A stretch of DNA of 64,000 bases, taken from assembly GCF_002095475.1 (NCBI RefSeq), contig NZ_MLFR01000013.1, forward strand, positions 1-64,000, given 5' to 3'. This stretch comes from Pantoea rwandensis (GTDB lineage: Bacteria > Pseudomonadota > Gammaproteobacteria > Enterobacterales > Enterobacteriaceae). Below, piece by piece: positions 1-10,018 of the stretch. A program made the position numbers and the translations under genes. The notes beneath the pieces are model-generated. The model did no database searches, was not told where the DNA came from, and was given only the letters and a program-made list of their open reading frames with translations. The number at the start of each line of letters is the position of its first letter. The stretch's first letter is position 1.

Positions 1-463
1 CCGCCCAGCGCTGGCCAAGTAGCGGGCCAATTTGCCCAGGGGTGGTGACAAAAGTCATCGCCGACATGTACTGCTCGCGCGGCACGATTTTCATTACCGT
101 TAAGCGTCCCACCGGCACCATCATCGCACCGCCGATGCCTTGCACCACACGCGCCATCACCAGTTGATCGAGCGAGGTGGAAAAGGCGCAGAGTACCGAG
201 CCGATACTAAACAGCACAATGGCGCAGAAGAAGATATTACGCACGCCGAAGCGGTCCGCCAGCCAGCCACTAATTGGCAAAGTGATGGCCACGGTTAATA
301 CGTAAGACACGATCACCGAATGCATATTGAGCGGGCTAACATTGAGATCGCGCGCCATCGAAGGAATGGCGGTATTGACGATAGTGGTGTCCAGCGCCTG
401 CATAAAAAAGCCAAAGGCGACGATCCACAGCTGCCAGCGCACGGTGGCGTTTTGCGAGTTCAT
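1..463 (-). CDS. mdtD: MdtD-like MFS transporter, N-terminal part (cut by window edge, frameshift near edge)
   Basis: This is the N-terminal part of a major facilitator superfamily drug-efflux-type permease, the last gene of the mdtABCD operon in enterobacteria. From the ATG at 463 the translation begins [20 protein letters not shown] and shows the MdtD-type segments [25 protein letters not shown] (motif A, cytoplasmic loop 2-3) and [20 protein letters not shown]. About 150 residues are visible. Near position 13 the frame breaks: the family sequence GPLLGPALGG is only recovered if one G (plus strand) is added to the GG at 13-14. The 5' end lies 17 bases after the vapC stop, and no strong ribosome binding site is visible. 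Identity is by similarity to E. coli MdtD as remembered. The rest of the gene is outside the window. Confidence 0.85.
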   Translation of the reverse strand, partial: MNSQNATVRWQLWIVAFGFFMQALDTTIVNTAIPSMARDLNVSPLNMHSVIVSYVLTVAITLPISGWLADRFGVRNIFFCAIVLFSIGSVLCAFSTSLDQLVMARVVQGIGGAMMVPVGRLTVMKIVPREQYMSAMTFVTTPGQIGPLLGQRWA

Positions 464-479
464 GGAGAGTACCGTTGTA

Positions 480-878
480 TTAAAGCCAGTTTTCGCTGAT
501 TAACCCGTTTACCCGTGAAAATTCGCGCAGGTTGTTGGTAATGAGTGTGAGAGCTTCACTTCTCGCATGTGCAGCGATGTGCAAATCATTCAGACCAATG
601 GGCGTGCCTTTCTTTTCAAGGTCAGCGCGAATCGAGCCGTAATGAAATGCTGCCTTTTGATCGTAACTGAGCACGTCCAGACGTGAAATGAAGTCTTCAA
701 CCGTGCGTAGATTCTTTTCCGGATAAGCGCTTTTTTCCGCGCCATGAACGAGTTCAGCAAGCGTAATTGATGAGATGACCATGCGCCCGACGTTGGCATT
801 AAATCGTTCTAAAACCTCTATCGGGCGGCGTTTAATGACATAGATGACGATGTTGGTGTCCAGCATATAACGATACAT
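480..878 (-). CDS. vapC: VapC-type PIN-domain toxin (tRNA(fMet)-specific endonuclease family)
   Basis: This 132-residue protein is the toxin of a type II toxin-antitoxin pair. PIN-domain RNases of the Shigella/Salmonella VapC group cleave initiator tRNA. The fold signature is visible: LDTNI with Asp7 at the N terminus, Glu42 in LAELVHG, Asp98 in [11 protein letters not shown], and a C-terminal TNNLREF segment. Length is typical for the family. Its ATG at 878 overlaps the last base of the vapB stop codon, the usual translational coupling of antitoxin and toxin. The pair sits between mdtC and mdtD, which are adjacent in E. coli, so it looks like an insertion into the efflux operon. The catalytic acids suggest an active toxin. 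RNA target specificity is inferred from similarity only. Confidence 0.93.
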   Translation of the reverse strand: MYRYMLDTNIVIYVIKRRPIEVLERFNANVGRMVISSITLAELVHGAEKSAYPEKNLRTVEDFISRLDVLSYDQKAAFHYGSIRADLEKKGTPIGLNDLHIAAHARSEALTLITNNLREFSRVNGLISENWL

Positions 879-1111
879 TAAAAATCTTCCCTGTCAGATT
901 GCTCCTGTGATGCACGCTCATTCATGAAATCATCGCTTACGCTGGGGCCATCGAGGAAAAAACTATCCCAGGCGTTTTCAATTGGGGTGAGAATGCGCTC
1001 TTTACCAATCGCACGCACCGTGACATTTTTCACGTTATCAGGAAAGCGTACGTCAGCAGGAATACGCACATTTTGCGTACGATTGCTTGTGAACACGGTA
1101 CCTTGAGACAT
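878..1111 (-). CDS. vapB: VapB-type antitoxin
   Basis: This 77-residue protein is the antitoxin partner of the adjacent VapC. The N-terminal half (SNRTQNVRIPADVRFPDNVKNV) has the AbrB/SpoVT-like DNA-binding strand pattern seen in Shigella-type VapB. The C-terminal half (residues 45-77, with WDSFF and SDDFMNERASQEQSDREDF) is acidic and would wrap around the PIN toxin. The start is well supported: a near-perfect AAGGAGG ribosome binding site lies 7-8 bases upstream of the ATG at 1111. VapB-VapC complexes normally repress their own promoter, and an inverted repeat suited to that lies 43-69 bases upstream. Confidence 0.93.
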   Translation of the reverse strand: MSQGTVFTSNRTQNVRIPADVRFPDNVKNVTVRAIGKERILTPIENAWDSFFLDGPSVSDDFMNERASQEQSDREDF

Positions 1112-1153
1112 ATAAACCTCCTTAGTTGTTACTGGATAAAGTTTACTCGCTTT

Positions 1154-1180
1154 ATGCTATGTAGCAAGGGTGTATAGCAT
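1154..1180 (-). promoter_or_regulatory. Inverted repeat, probable VapBC operator
   Basis: ATGCTAT and ATAGCAT form a perfect 7-base inverted repeat with a 13-base spacer, just downstream of the mdtC stop and upstream of vapB. A weak promoter may overlap it on the minus strand (TTGCTA, 16-base spacing, TAAACT). VapBC complexes bind such palindromes to autorepress. Assignment to VapBC is by position only. Confidence 0.55.
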
Positions 1181-1182
1181 GA

Positions 1183-4100
1183 TCATTCTGTAACCAATAT
1201 CCTTTTTTTACGCCGACTCAGCTTATCCATCATCATGTACACCACCGGCGTGGTGTACAGCGTCAGCAGCTGGCTCATCACTAGGCCACCGGCAATGGTG
1301 ATGCCCAGCGGTTGTCGCAGTTCGGCTCCGTCGCCGCTGGTCAGCACCAGCGGCAGGGCGCCAAACAGTGCCGCCAGCGTGGTCATTAGAATCGGGCGGA
1401 AACGCAGTTGGCAGGCCATGAAAATCGCATCACGCGCTGTAAGATTACCGTTGCGCTGCGCCTCCAGCGCGAAATCCACCATCATAATCGCGTTCTTTTT
1501 CACGATGCCAATCAGCAGCAATATCCCAATCAGCGCGATCAAACTGAACGGCGTGTTAAACAGTTCCAAGGCCAGCAGCGCACCGACACCGGCCGAGGGC
1601 AGGGTAGAGAGAATGGTCAGTGGATGCACATAGCTCTCATACAAAATTCCTAGCACGATATACACCGCCGCAATCGCCGCTAGCATCAGGTAAAGCTGAT
1701 TGGATTGGGACTGCTGAAACACCTGCGCTGTTCCGGCAAAGCTACCGCGCACGCTGGAAGGCACGCCCAGCGCCGTCACGGTACGATCGATGGCTTCAGA
1801 AGCCTGGGATAAAGACACCCCTTCCGGCAGGTTAAATGAAATGGTCGAGGCAGCGGATAACCCTTCGTGGTTCACCGACAGCGGCGCATTGGCAGGCTGC
1901 CATTTGGCAAACCAGCTGAGTGGAATCGCTTTGCCATCGCTGTTGATCACGAACATCTGATCAAGCGCACTGATATCTTGGGTGTAGCGCGGATCGACTT
2001 CCATCACCACTTTGTACTGATTGAGCGGCTGATAAATAGTGGAGATTTGGCGTTGGCCAAAGGCGTTATTCAGCAGCGCATTGGCGGTTGAGACTTCGAT
2101 GCCGAGTCGCGCCATGCTTTCGCGGTCATAAGTCAGGTCCATTTCACTGCCGTTATCCTGCTGATCCGAGTTGACGTCGGCCAGTTCGGGCAGCGCGGCA
2201 AACGCCTGGCGAATTTTCGGCTCCCACTCGCGCAGATCGGCGAGGTTATCCGACAGTAAGCTGTACTGATAGCTGGCGTTGGATTCACGCCCGCCAATGC
2301 GAATATCCTGCACCGCGTTGAGATAGAGGTTGGCACCTGGCTCTTTTGCCAGTTTGGTACGCAAACGGGCGATCACTTCCTGGGCGCTTTCGCTGCGTTC
2401 AGACAGGGGCTTGAGGGAAACGAACATTGATCCACTGTTGGTACGCGATCCGCCAGTGAACCCGGTCACATTATCCACAGCCGGATCGGCTTTGATGATG
2501 TTCATGAAATCCTGCAATTTGCCGCGCATCGCCTGGAACGAAATGCTCTGATCCGCCGAGATAAAACCGTTCAGCCGCCCAGTATCCTGCTCAGGCATAA
2601 AGGTTTTGGGAATGGAGATAAACAACCACACCGTCAATCCCACGGTCGCGAGCAGCACCATCAACACCCAGATGGCGTGATTCAACACCCAACCCAGCGA
2701 GCGCGCATAGCCGTTTTGTACTTTCAGCATCACTTTGGCGAAACCGCGCGTGCGCGGCTGGCTGCGCTTTTCCTGGGGTTTCAGCAGGTAGGCGCACATC
2801 ATCGGCGTCAGGGTGATAGAGATAAACAGCGAAATCAGGATCGCCACCGACAGGGTGATGGCGAATTCAGAGAAGAAGCGGCCAATGATGCCGCCAATCA
2901 TCAGCAGCGGCAGGAACACCGCAATCAGTGACAGGCTCATCGACAGCACGGTAAAGCCCACTTCGCGCACGCCGGTCAGCGCCGCTTGCAGCGGTTTCAT
3001 GCCCGCTTCGACGTGGCGCGCAATATTCTCCAGCACCACAATGGCGTCATCGACCACAAATCCGGTGGCGATGGTGAGCGCCATCAGCGACAGGTTGTTA
3101 AGACTGAAACCGCACAAATACATGGCGGCAAAGGTGCCGATCAACGAAACCGGCACCGCGGCGGCGGGGATCAGCGTGGCGCGAGCATCACGCAGGAACA
3201 CAAACACCACCAAAATAACCAGCACCACCGCGATGATTAACGACTGCTCCACTTCCTGTAGCGAGGCGCGAATGGTCGGGGAACGATCCTGGGCAATTTG
3301 CAGGTCGATAGCCGCAGGGATCACCTCATGCAGCAGCGGCATTTCACTGCGGATGCGATCCACCGTTTCGATAATGTTGGCATCCGGCGACTTACGCACC
3401 ACCAGTAACACCGCCGGTTTGCCATTGGTCATCCCGGCGTTACGCACGTCCTGCACCGAGTCCTGCACGTTAGCCACATCGCTCAGTCTGACCGCCGCAC
3501 CGTTGTTGTAATGCACCACGAGCGGCTGATACACGCTGGCGGTTTGCAGTTCATCGTTGGTGCGTAGTTGCCAGCGCTGCTGGACATCATCAATCGCGCC
3601 TTGTGGACGACGTTGATTGGCGTTGCTGATCGCGGTGCGCACCGCATCGAGCGATACGCCCTGATTAAACAGTGCCTGTGGATTGAGGTCTACGCGCACC
3701 GCAGGCAGTGAACTCCCGCCCACCGTGACATCACCCACGCCCTGAATCTGCGACAACTTCTGCGCCAGCTGGGTTGAGGCGTAATCATACAGCTGACCGG
3801 GATTATAAATGTCCGAGGTCAACGTCAGGATCATGATCGGCGCATCGGACGGGTTGGCTTTGCGATAGGTAGGACGGCTCGGCATCCCGGTTGGCAACAG
3901 GCTTTGCGCCGCGTTAATCGCTGCTTGCACATCACGCGCCGCGCCGTTGATGTCGCGATCAAAATCGAACACCAAAATCACACGCGTGCTGCCGAGTGAG
4001 CTGGTGGAAGTCATCTCACTCACGCCCGCAATGCGCCCCAGAGAACGCTCCAGCGGTGTCGCCACCGAAGCGGCCATGGTTTCAGGCGACGCACCCGGCA

Positions 4101-4251
4101 GCGAGGCGGAGATGACGATCACCGGGAAATCCAACTGAGGCAACGGTGCGACCGGCAGCAAGCGGAAGCCGAGAATACCGGCCAGCGCGATGGCCAGCGT
4201 CAGCAGCGTGGTCGCTACCGGGCGATGGATAAACAGCGCGAAGAACTTCAC
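1183..4251 (-). CDS. mdtC: Multidrug efflux RND transporter permease subunit MdtC
   Basis: Inner-membrane RND proton/drug antiporter of 1022 residues (E. coli MdtC 1025). In E. coli, MdtB and MdtC form a heterotrimer that works with the periplasmic adaptor MdtA and TolC to export bile salts, novobiocin and other compounds. The N terminus has the cytoplasmic start [17 protein letters not shown] leading into TM1. The proton-relay Asp-Asp is present in TM4 ([15 protein letters not shown], near residues 400-410), and the late [21 protein letters not shown] segment of the C-terminal half is intact. It starts with GTG at 4251, overlapping the mdtB stop (GTGA), so translation is coupled. The reading frame is intact, unlike mdtB upstream. 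Confidence 0.96.
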   Translation of the reverse strand: MKFFALFIHRPVATTLLTLAIALAGILGFRLLPVAPLPQLDFPVIVISASLPGASPETMAASVATPLERSLGRIAGVSEMTSTSSLGSTRVILVFDFDRDINGAARDVQAAINAAQSLLPTGMPSRPTYRKANPSDAPIMILTLTSDIYNPGQLYDYASTQLAQKLSQIQGVGDVTVGGSSLPAVRVDLNPQALFNQGVSLDAVRTAISNANQRRPQGAIDDVQQRWQLRTNDELQTASVYQPLVVHYNNGAAVRLSDVANVQDSVQDVRNAGMTNGKPAVLLVVRKSPDANIIETVDRIRSEMPLLHEVIPAAIDLQIAQDRSPTIRASLQEVEQSLIIAVVLVILVVFVFLRDARATLIPAAAVPVSLIGTFAAMYLCGFSLNNLSLMALTIATGFVVDDAIVVLENIARHVEAGMKPLQAALTGVREVGFTVLSMSLSLIAVFLPLLMIGGIIGRFFSEFAITLSVAILISLFISITLTPMMCAYLLKPQEKRSQPRTRGFAKVMLKVQNGYARSLGWVLNHAIWVLMVLLATVGLTVWLFISIPKTFMPEQDTGRLNGFISADQSISFQAMRGKLQDFMNIIKADPAVDNVTGFTGGSRTNSGSMFVSLKPLSERSESAQEVIARLRTKLAKEPGANLYLNAVQDIRIGGRESNASYQYSLLSDNLADLREWEPKIRQAFAALPELADVNSDQQDNGSEMDLTYDRESMARLGIEVSTANALLNNAFGQRQISTIYQPLNQYKVVMEVDPRYTQDISALDQMFVINSDGKAIPLSWFAKWQPANAPLSVNHEGLSAASTISFNLPEGVSLSQASEAIDRTVTALGVPSSVRGSFAGTAQVFQQSQSNQLYLMLAAIAAVYIVLGILYESYVHPLTILSTLPSAGVGALLALELFNTPFSLIALIGILLLIGIVKKNAIMMVDFALEAQRNGNLTARDAIFMACQLRFRPILMTTLAALFGALPLVLTSGDGAELRQPLGITIAGGLVMSQLLTLYTTPVVYMMMDKLSRRKKRILVTE

Positions 4252-7200
4252 GGCTGCGCCTCAGAACGCTTAAAGCGACGGCGCGTGGCGTGAGCCAGAC
4301 GATCAAACAGCAGATAGATCACCGGCGTGGTGAACAGCGTCAGTACCTGGCTGAGAACCAGTCCGCCGACCATGGCGATCCCCAATGGCCGACGTAGTTC
4401 GGCGCCGACACCGGTACTCAGCATCAACGGCAGGGCACCGAGCAGGGCCGCCATGGTGGTCATCAGTATGGGGCGGAAGCGCAGTAAGCAGGCCTGATAA
4501 ATGGCTTCACGCGGTGGCATGCCTTGTTCGCGCTCGGCGGCCAGTGCGAAGTCGATCATCATGATGGCGTTTTTCTTCACAATACCGATCAGCAAGATAA
4601 TGCCGATGATGGCGATGATATCCAGTTCGTTGCCGCTCAGCATTAGCGCCAGCAGCGCGCCGACGCCCGCAGTGGGTAGCGTCGAGAGTATGGTGATAGG
4701 GTGAATAAAGCTCTCATACAGCACGCCGAGCACGATATACATCGCCACCACGGCGGCGATAATCAACCAAACCGTGCTGGAGAGCGCCGCTTCAAAGGCC
4801 AGCGTGCTGCCCTGGAACTGCGTCATCATCTCAGCAGGCATGCCAACCTGATCTTCTGCCGCGCTGATGGCCTTAACCGCCTCGCCCAGCGAATAACCTT
4901 CGGCGACATCAAACGAGAAGGTGGCCGAAGGGAACTGGTCGAGATGGTTGATACTTAACGCGGCATGGCGTTCTTCCACCTGCGCGATGGCACTGAGCGG
5001 CACGCTGCCGCCCCCGCTGCTGTTGAGGCGAATACCATCGAGGCTGGCAAGTCCCGGCGTTTGTTCGTTGTTCTGCTCCAGCACCACACGATACTGGTTG
5101 GCTTGGGTGTAAATGGTGGAGATCAAACGCTGACCAAAAGCGTTATACAGCGCGTTATCGACATCGGCCATGGAGATACCCAGCCGGCTGGCGCTGTCGC
5201 GATCGACACGGATAAACGCTTCGAGGCCTTGATCCTGCCAGTCGCTGCTGACGTCGCGCAGTTGTGGCAAGGTGCTGAGTTGATCAAGCAGCTTGGGCAC
5301 CCAGATACTGAGCGATTCCAGCGAGCCGGATTGTAGCGTGAACTGATACGGCGTGCGGCTCGCCTGGGTATCGATGGTCAGATCCTGCACCGGTTGCAGC
5401 CACAGCGACACGCCCGGCACTTTATCGATCTCCTGCTGCAAGCGCTTCTGCACCGCGGGAATGCGGTCATCGCGTTCACTCAACGGCTTAAGGTTGATCT
5501 GCAAACGGGCGCTGTTGAGTGCCGCGTTGGTGCCATCGACGCCAACAAATGACGTCAGACTCTGCACCGCCGGATCTTTCATGATGATCGACGCCACATC
5601 ACGGGTGCGCTGCGCCATGCTGGTGTAGGACACGGACTGCGGTGCCTGCAAGGTGCCCTGAATAATGCCGTTGTCCTGCTGTGGGAAGAAGCCTTTCGGG
5701 ATGGCAATCCACAACAATACGGTGAGCAGTAAGGTACCCAGCGCCACGGACAGCGTGATCCACGGGTGCTGCAACACGCGCGTCAGCCAACGGCCATAAC
5801 CGGCAATAATGCGATCAAACATCGCTTCACTGGCGCGTGAGAAGCGGTTCTGCTTACGCAGTGACTCAGCACTCAACATGCGTGCGCACATCATTGGCGT
5901 GAGCGTCAATGAGACCACGGCGGAGATTAAAATCGCTACCGCCAGGGTCACGGCAAATTCGCGGAACAAGCGACCAATCACATCGCCCATAAACAGCAGT
6001 GGGATCAGCACGGCAATCAACGAAAAGGTGAGTGAGATAATGGTAAAGCCGATTTCCCCGGCACCTTTTAGCGCCGCAGTCAGCGGCTTTTCCCCTTTCT
6101 CGATGTAGCGCGAGATGTTCTCAATCACCACGATGGCGTCATCCACCACAAATCCGGTGGCGATGGTCAGCGCCATCAGCGTCAGGTTATTGATGGAGAA
6201 GCCAAGGAAATACATCGCAGCGAAGGTGCCGACCAACGAAAGCGGCACGGCAACGGCGGGAATGATAGTCGCGGGCACGTTACGCAGGAATAAATAGATG
6301 ATCATCACCACCAAGCCCATCGCCAATAACAGCTCGTGCTGCGTATCGGCAACCGAGGCACGGATGTTGGTGGTGCGGTCGGTCAACAGTTTCACATCCA
6401 CTGACTTCGGCAGCGTCGCGGTGAGTGAAGGCAACAGCGCACGAATGCTGTCGGCGGTGGCGATGATATTGGCACCCGGCTGGCGTTGTACGTTAAGCAC
6501 AATCGCCTGCTGACGGTTAGCCCAGGCACCGAGCCAACTGTTTTCCGCGCCTTGTTCAATCGTCGCGACATCGCCCAGTCGCACCGGTGCACCGTTGTTG
6601 TAGCTGATGATCAGCTTGCGGTAATCCTCGGCGGAGGTCATTTGGTCATTGGCGGCCAGGGTAATCGAGCGGGTTGGGCCATCAAGGCTACCCTTGGCGG
6701 AATTGACGTTGGCGTTGGTGATGGCAGTGCGCACCGTTTCACTGGTCAAGCCCAGCGCTGCCAGAGCCTGCGTGTTCATTTTGACGCGCACCGCTGGGCG
6801 CTGCCCGCCGGATAGCGTCACCAGACCGACGCCGGTGACCTGCGAAATTTTCTGCGCCACGCGCGTCTCCACCATGTCCTGCACCTGCGTTAGCGGCATG
6901 CTGGTGGTGGTGACGGCCAGCGTCATGATGGGGGGATCGGCAGGATTAACCTTGCTGTACACCGGCGGGTTCGGCAGGTCGCTCGGCAACAGGTTGGTGG
7001 CGGAGTTAATTGCCGCCTGCACTTCCTGCTCGGCGACATCCAATGACAAGGTGAGCTGGAATTGCAACGTGACCACTGACGCACCACCTGAACTCTGCGA
7101 TGCCATCTGCTTCAGCCCTGACATCTGGCCGAACTGGCGCTCCAGCGGGGCGGTGATTGATGATGTCACCACATCCGGCTGGCGCCAGGGTAGAGCGTGA

Positions 7201-7369
7201 CCACCTGAATCGTCGGGTAATCCACTTCTGGCAGGGCGGAAACCGGCAGAAAACGATAGCCGAGCACGCCCGCCAGCAGGATGGCAATCATCAGCAGCGT
7301 AGTGGCGACCGGGCGCAGAATAAACTGGCGCGACGGCCCACCGCTGCTGTCTGGAGGCATCACCTGCAT
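4248..7369 (-). pseudogene. mdtB: Multidrug efflux RND transporter permease subunit MdtB (single-base frameshift near the N terminus)
   Basis: RND permease and partner of MdtC. The correct N terminus ([21 protein letters not shown]1, then LYPGAS) is read from the ATG at 7369, which overlaps the mdtA stop. The frame breaks near 7177-7178: the translation goes GASRMW-stop instead of the family's [20 protein letters not shown]. The rest, to 4248, is open in another frame and has all expected parts, including the TM4 [12 protein letters not shown] motif. Adding one G to the plus-strand GG at 7177-7178 restores a 1040-residue protein, the length I recall for E. coli MdtB. A start at 7445 in the downstream frame gives a nonsense N terminus and is not credible. 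This may be a sequencing error or a recent loss. Confidence 0.93.
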
Positions 7370-8598
7370 TATTGACGATCTCCACGGGCAGGCTGGGCGG
7401 CGCGCGTGCTGTGTGTCGCGGTGCTTTGTGGCGACACCACTTCAACGCTAGCCCCTTCGGTCAGGCGATCCAAACCATCGGTGACCACGCGATCACCGGC
7501 TTGCAGTCCGGCGCTAATCACTACTTTCTGGCTATCCTGCAAGCCTGCGGTGACACGCTTTTTACTCACTTTGTTGTCGCTGTTCACGACCCAGACAAAG
7601 TGACCGTCGTTGCTCATCTGCAAGGCAGCGGTGGGGATCACTACCGCATCTTGCAGCGTATCCACTTTCAGCCGCGCGTTAACAAACTGGTTGGGGAACA
7701 GCGTGTCATCTTGATTATTAAAACGCGCTTTCAGCTTGATGGTGCCGGTGGTGGCATCAATTTGGTTATCCAGACTCAGTAAAGTGCCGCTGGTGAGCAG
7801 GGTTTTGTTACTGCGATCCCAAGCCTCAACTATCAGCGGTTGACCACTTTTCTGCGCTTTCAGGATCTGGCTAATGTTGTTCTCAGCGACGCTGAACACC
7901 ACGTCAATCGGATGGGTTTCGGTTATCACCACCAAACCGGTGGTATCGCCAGAAGTAATGTAGTTACCGACATCAACCTGCTTCAATCCCACACGACCAG
8001 AAATCGGCGCGGTGATGCGGCTATAGGTGAGATTGAGCTGCGCGCTGGCAACGCTGCCTTCATCGGCTTTAAGGGTGCCGAGCGTTTCGCTGACCAACGC
8101 GCGCTGGGTATCGAGGTCTTGCTGCGACACCAGGGCGGTTTTCGCCAGTTTTTCATAACGGCTCAAATCACGCCGTGCATTGGACAAAGTTGCCTGGTCT
8201 TTGGCCAGCTGGCCCTGCGCCTGAATTAAAGCCACTTGATAAGGACGGGGATCGATCTCGGCTAACAGCGCGCCCGCAGCGACTTGTTGGCCTTCCTGGA
8301 AATGCAACGCCATCAGTTGTCCATCAACGCGGCTGCGCACGGTAACCGTATTGGCTGCCGTCACCGTGCCGAGGCCGCTGAGGAAATAGGGCACGCTTTG
8401 GGTTGTGGCTGCGGCTGCCTGCACCGGTGCCAGAGGACGACGCCCCGCACCGTTCCCGCCGGTGCCACGGCCATGATGCTGGCCCTGCGCCTGCGGTTGT
8501 TTGCTCGGTTCTGCTGGATGCTGCCACCCGTAATATCCGCCAGCGAGTGCGGCAATCACCACAACGGTTATCAGGCTTTTTTTCATTCGGCTGTTCAT
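7369..8598 (-). CDS. mdtA: Periplasmic adaptor (membrane fusion protein) MdtA
   Basis: Membrane fusion protein of 409 residues that bridges the inner-membrane MdtBC pump and an outer-membrane TolC channel. An N-terminal anchor ([21 protein letters not shown]) is followed by a Pro/Gln/Gly-rich linker and the biotinyl-lipoyl half-motif [20 protein letters not shown]. Then come an alpha-hairpin ([20 protein letters not shown] to [20 protein letters not shown]) and beta-barrel and membrane-proximal domains ([34 protein letters not shown]). I chose the ATG at 8598 because GGAGAG lies about 9 bases upstream; an upstream extension to 8646 lacks this. It is the first gene of the mdtABC operon. Known E. 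coli regulation is by BaeSR. Confidence 0.95.
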   Translation of the reverse strand: MNSRMKKSLITVVVIAALAGGYYGWQHPAEPSKQPQAQGQHHGRGTGGNGAGRRPLAPVQAAAATTQSVPYFLSGLGTVTAANTVTVRSRVDGQLMALHFQEGQQVAAGALLAEIDPRPYQVALIQAQGQLAKDQATLSNARRDLSRYEKLAKTALVSQQDLDTQRALVSETLGTLKADEGSVASAQLNLTYSRITAPISGRVGLKQVDVGNYITSGDTTGLVVITETHPIDVVFSVAENNISQILKAQKSGQPLIVEAWDRSNKTLLTSGTLLSLDNQIDATTGTIKLKARFNNQDDTLFPNQFVNARLKVDTLQDAVVIPTAALQMSNDGHFVWVVNSDNKVSKKRVTAGLQDSQKVVISAGLQAGDRVVTDGLDRLTEGASVEVVSPQSTATHSTRAAQPARGDRQ

Positions 8599-8652
8599 TG
8601 CTCTGTTGCTCTCCAGCGGTTTCATGTTCCCCAAATGCGAAAACAAAATGGC

Positions 8653-8700
8653 CGTTTCGCAAACGAAATCATTGTAGTCGCCCGATCCAGGCAGAAATTG
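8653..8700 (-). promoter_or_regulatory. mdtA upstream region with a palindrome and a weak BaeR-box-like site
   Basis: CGTTT and AAACG form an inverted repeat with a 3-base spacer at 8653-8665. On the minus strand at about 8680-8700 the sequence TTTCTGCCTGGATCGGGC loosely resembles the BaeR site described for E. coli mdtA. Neither is strong enough to assign a regulator. Confidence 0.25.
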
Positions 8701-8837
8701 AAGGAAATAAGAATATCGTCCCGGGCGGGCTAAGTATTCATATTACGTAAACATTTTGGCAGGAAAAGGCATAAGCGCAGCGATTTCCTTTGCTAAGCTC
8801 AAAAGCAGTCATGTCTCGTTTCAATAAGGAGAACAAA

Positions 8838-9800
8838 ATGAGTCAACAGAAAACCCGTCAGCTTGGCGACAGTGGTATTCAGGTTCCACTTCTCACTTTT
8901 GGCGGCAACGTTTTTGGCTGGACGGTAGACGAAAAGACCTCTTTTTCGCTGCTTGATGCGCTGGTGGAGAAGGGATTGTTCTTCATTGATACCGCGGATG
9001 TGTATTCGCGTTGGGCACCGGGTAACGAAGGGGGAGAATCGGAAACCATCATCGGTAAGTGGCTGAAGAAGAGCGGTAAGCGTGACAGCATTGTGCTGGC
9101 AACCAAAGTGGGTATGGAGCTGTCACCCGAGAAAACCGGTCTGAAACCGGTCTACATTCGTCAGGCCGTGGAAGATTCCTTGCGCCGCTTGCAAACTGAC
9201 GTCATCGATCTTTATCAGGCACACCGAGATGATGAAGATACCCCGCTGGTTGAGACCCTGAAAGCCTTTGATTCGTTGATCAAGGAGGGCAAAGTGCGCG
9301 CAATTGGCGCTTCCAACTACAACGCGAAACGCCTGCAGGAAGCACTGGATATCAGCAAGAAAGAGGGGCTGGCGCGTTATGAGACCTTGCAGCCGGAATA
9401 CAATTTGTATGACCGCCAAGAGTACGAAAACGGGCTAGAGCAAGTGGCGGTAAAAAATGGCTTGGGTGTGATCAACTATTATTCGCTTGCCAGCGGTTTC
9501 CTCAGCGGTAAATACAAGAAGCCTTCCGATGCCAGCAAAAGCAAGCGCGGGCAGGGAATTGTCGATAAGTATCTCAATGAGCGCGGCAAACGCATCATTG
9601 AAGCGTTAGAGGATGTCGCGGCTTCGCATGATGCGTCGGCCACTCAAGTGGCGCTGGCATGGCAAATTGCTCGTCCAAGCATCACGGCACCGATTGTGAG
9701 TGCCACTTCGCTGGAACAGATTGATGATCTGGTCAAAGCCACCGAGCTTGAGCTCAGTAAGCAAGAAATCGAAGAGTTGGCCAGTGCCAGCAAAGCGTAA
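8838..9800 (+). CDS. Aldo/keto reductase family oxidoreductase
   Basis: Predicted NADPH-dependent carbonyl reductase of 320 residues with the (beta/alpha)8 aldo/keto reductase fold. The catalytic tetrad is visible: Asp in FIDTADVYSRW (Asp and Tyr), Lys in VLATKVGMEL, and His in DLYQAHRDDEDTP. The C-terminal cofactor region is ARPSITAPIVSATSLEQIDDL. The ATG at 8838 is preceded by AAGGAG at 7-8 bases, so the longer start at 8790 is rejected. It is a single gene, divergent from mdtA, followed by a hairpin. The physiological substrate cannot be told; related proteins are annotated as general stress protein 69 or YajO/YghZ-like reductases. Confidence 0.9.
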   Translation: MSQQKTRQLGDSGIQVPLLTFGGNVFGWTVDEKTSFSLLDALVEKGLFFIDTADVYSRWAPGNEGGESETIIGKWLKKSGKRDSIVLATKVGMELSPEKTGLKPVYIRQAVEDSLRRLQTDVIDLYQAHRDDEDTPLVETLKAFDSLIKEGKVRAIGASNYNAKRLQEALDISKKEGLARYETLQPEYNLYDRQEYENGLEQVAVKNGLGVINYYSLASGFLSGKYKKPSDASKSKRGQGIVDKYLNERGKRIIEALEDVAASHDASATQVALAWQIARPSITAPIVSATSLEQIDDLVKATELELSKQEIEELASASKA

Positions 9801-9807
9801 AGTTAAC

Positions 9808-9842
9808 GGGGCGCTGCGGCGCCCCGGTACGTTTTAGTTTTT
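9808..9842 (+). terminator. Probable intrinsic terminator after the aldo/keto reductase
   Basis: GGGGCGC and GCGCCCC form a 7-bp GC-only stem with a TGCG loop at 9808-9825, followed by a T-rich stretch with TTTT and TTTTTT. The T tract starts several bases after the stem, so efficiency is uncertain. Confidence 0.55.
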
Positions 9843-10018
9843 TGACATGCAAAAAATGCCATTCATGTAAAAAAATATTCATTCATAGACCATTGTCACA
9901 ATTGCGTTAATTAACTATCACCCCGTTGTTCACTGCGCACATATTTGCAAAAGTTGACATATCCCCAGCACTATCCTCTGTTCGATCCTTTCCGATAACT
10001 CACAAAAGAATAATGATC

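Noticed and set aside
2813..3511. A 232-codon open frame antisense to mdtC
   Set aside because: Low-complexity Ser/Thr/Ala-rich translation that mirrors the codon pattern of mdtC on the other strand; no start signal and no domain.
4248..7445. mdtB starting at 7445
   Set aside because: The first 90 or so residues have no similarity to RND proteins and overlap mdtA out of frame; the true start is 7369 in the other frame.
9954..9982. Promoter TTGACA upstream of the OprB porin gene
   Set aside because: A good -35 is present, but no acceptable -10 lies at the right spacing, so it is not listed as a promoter.
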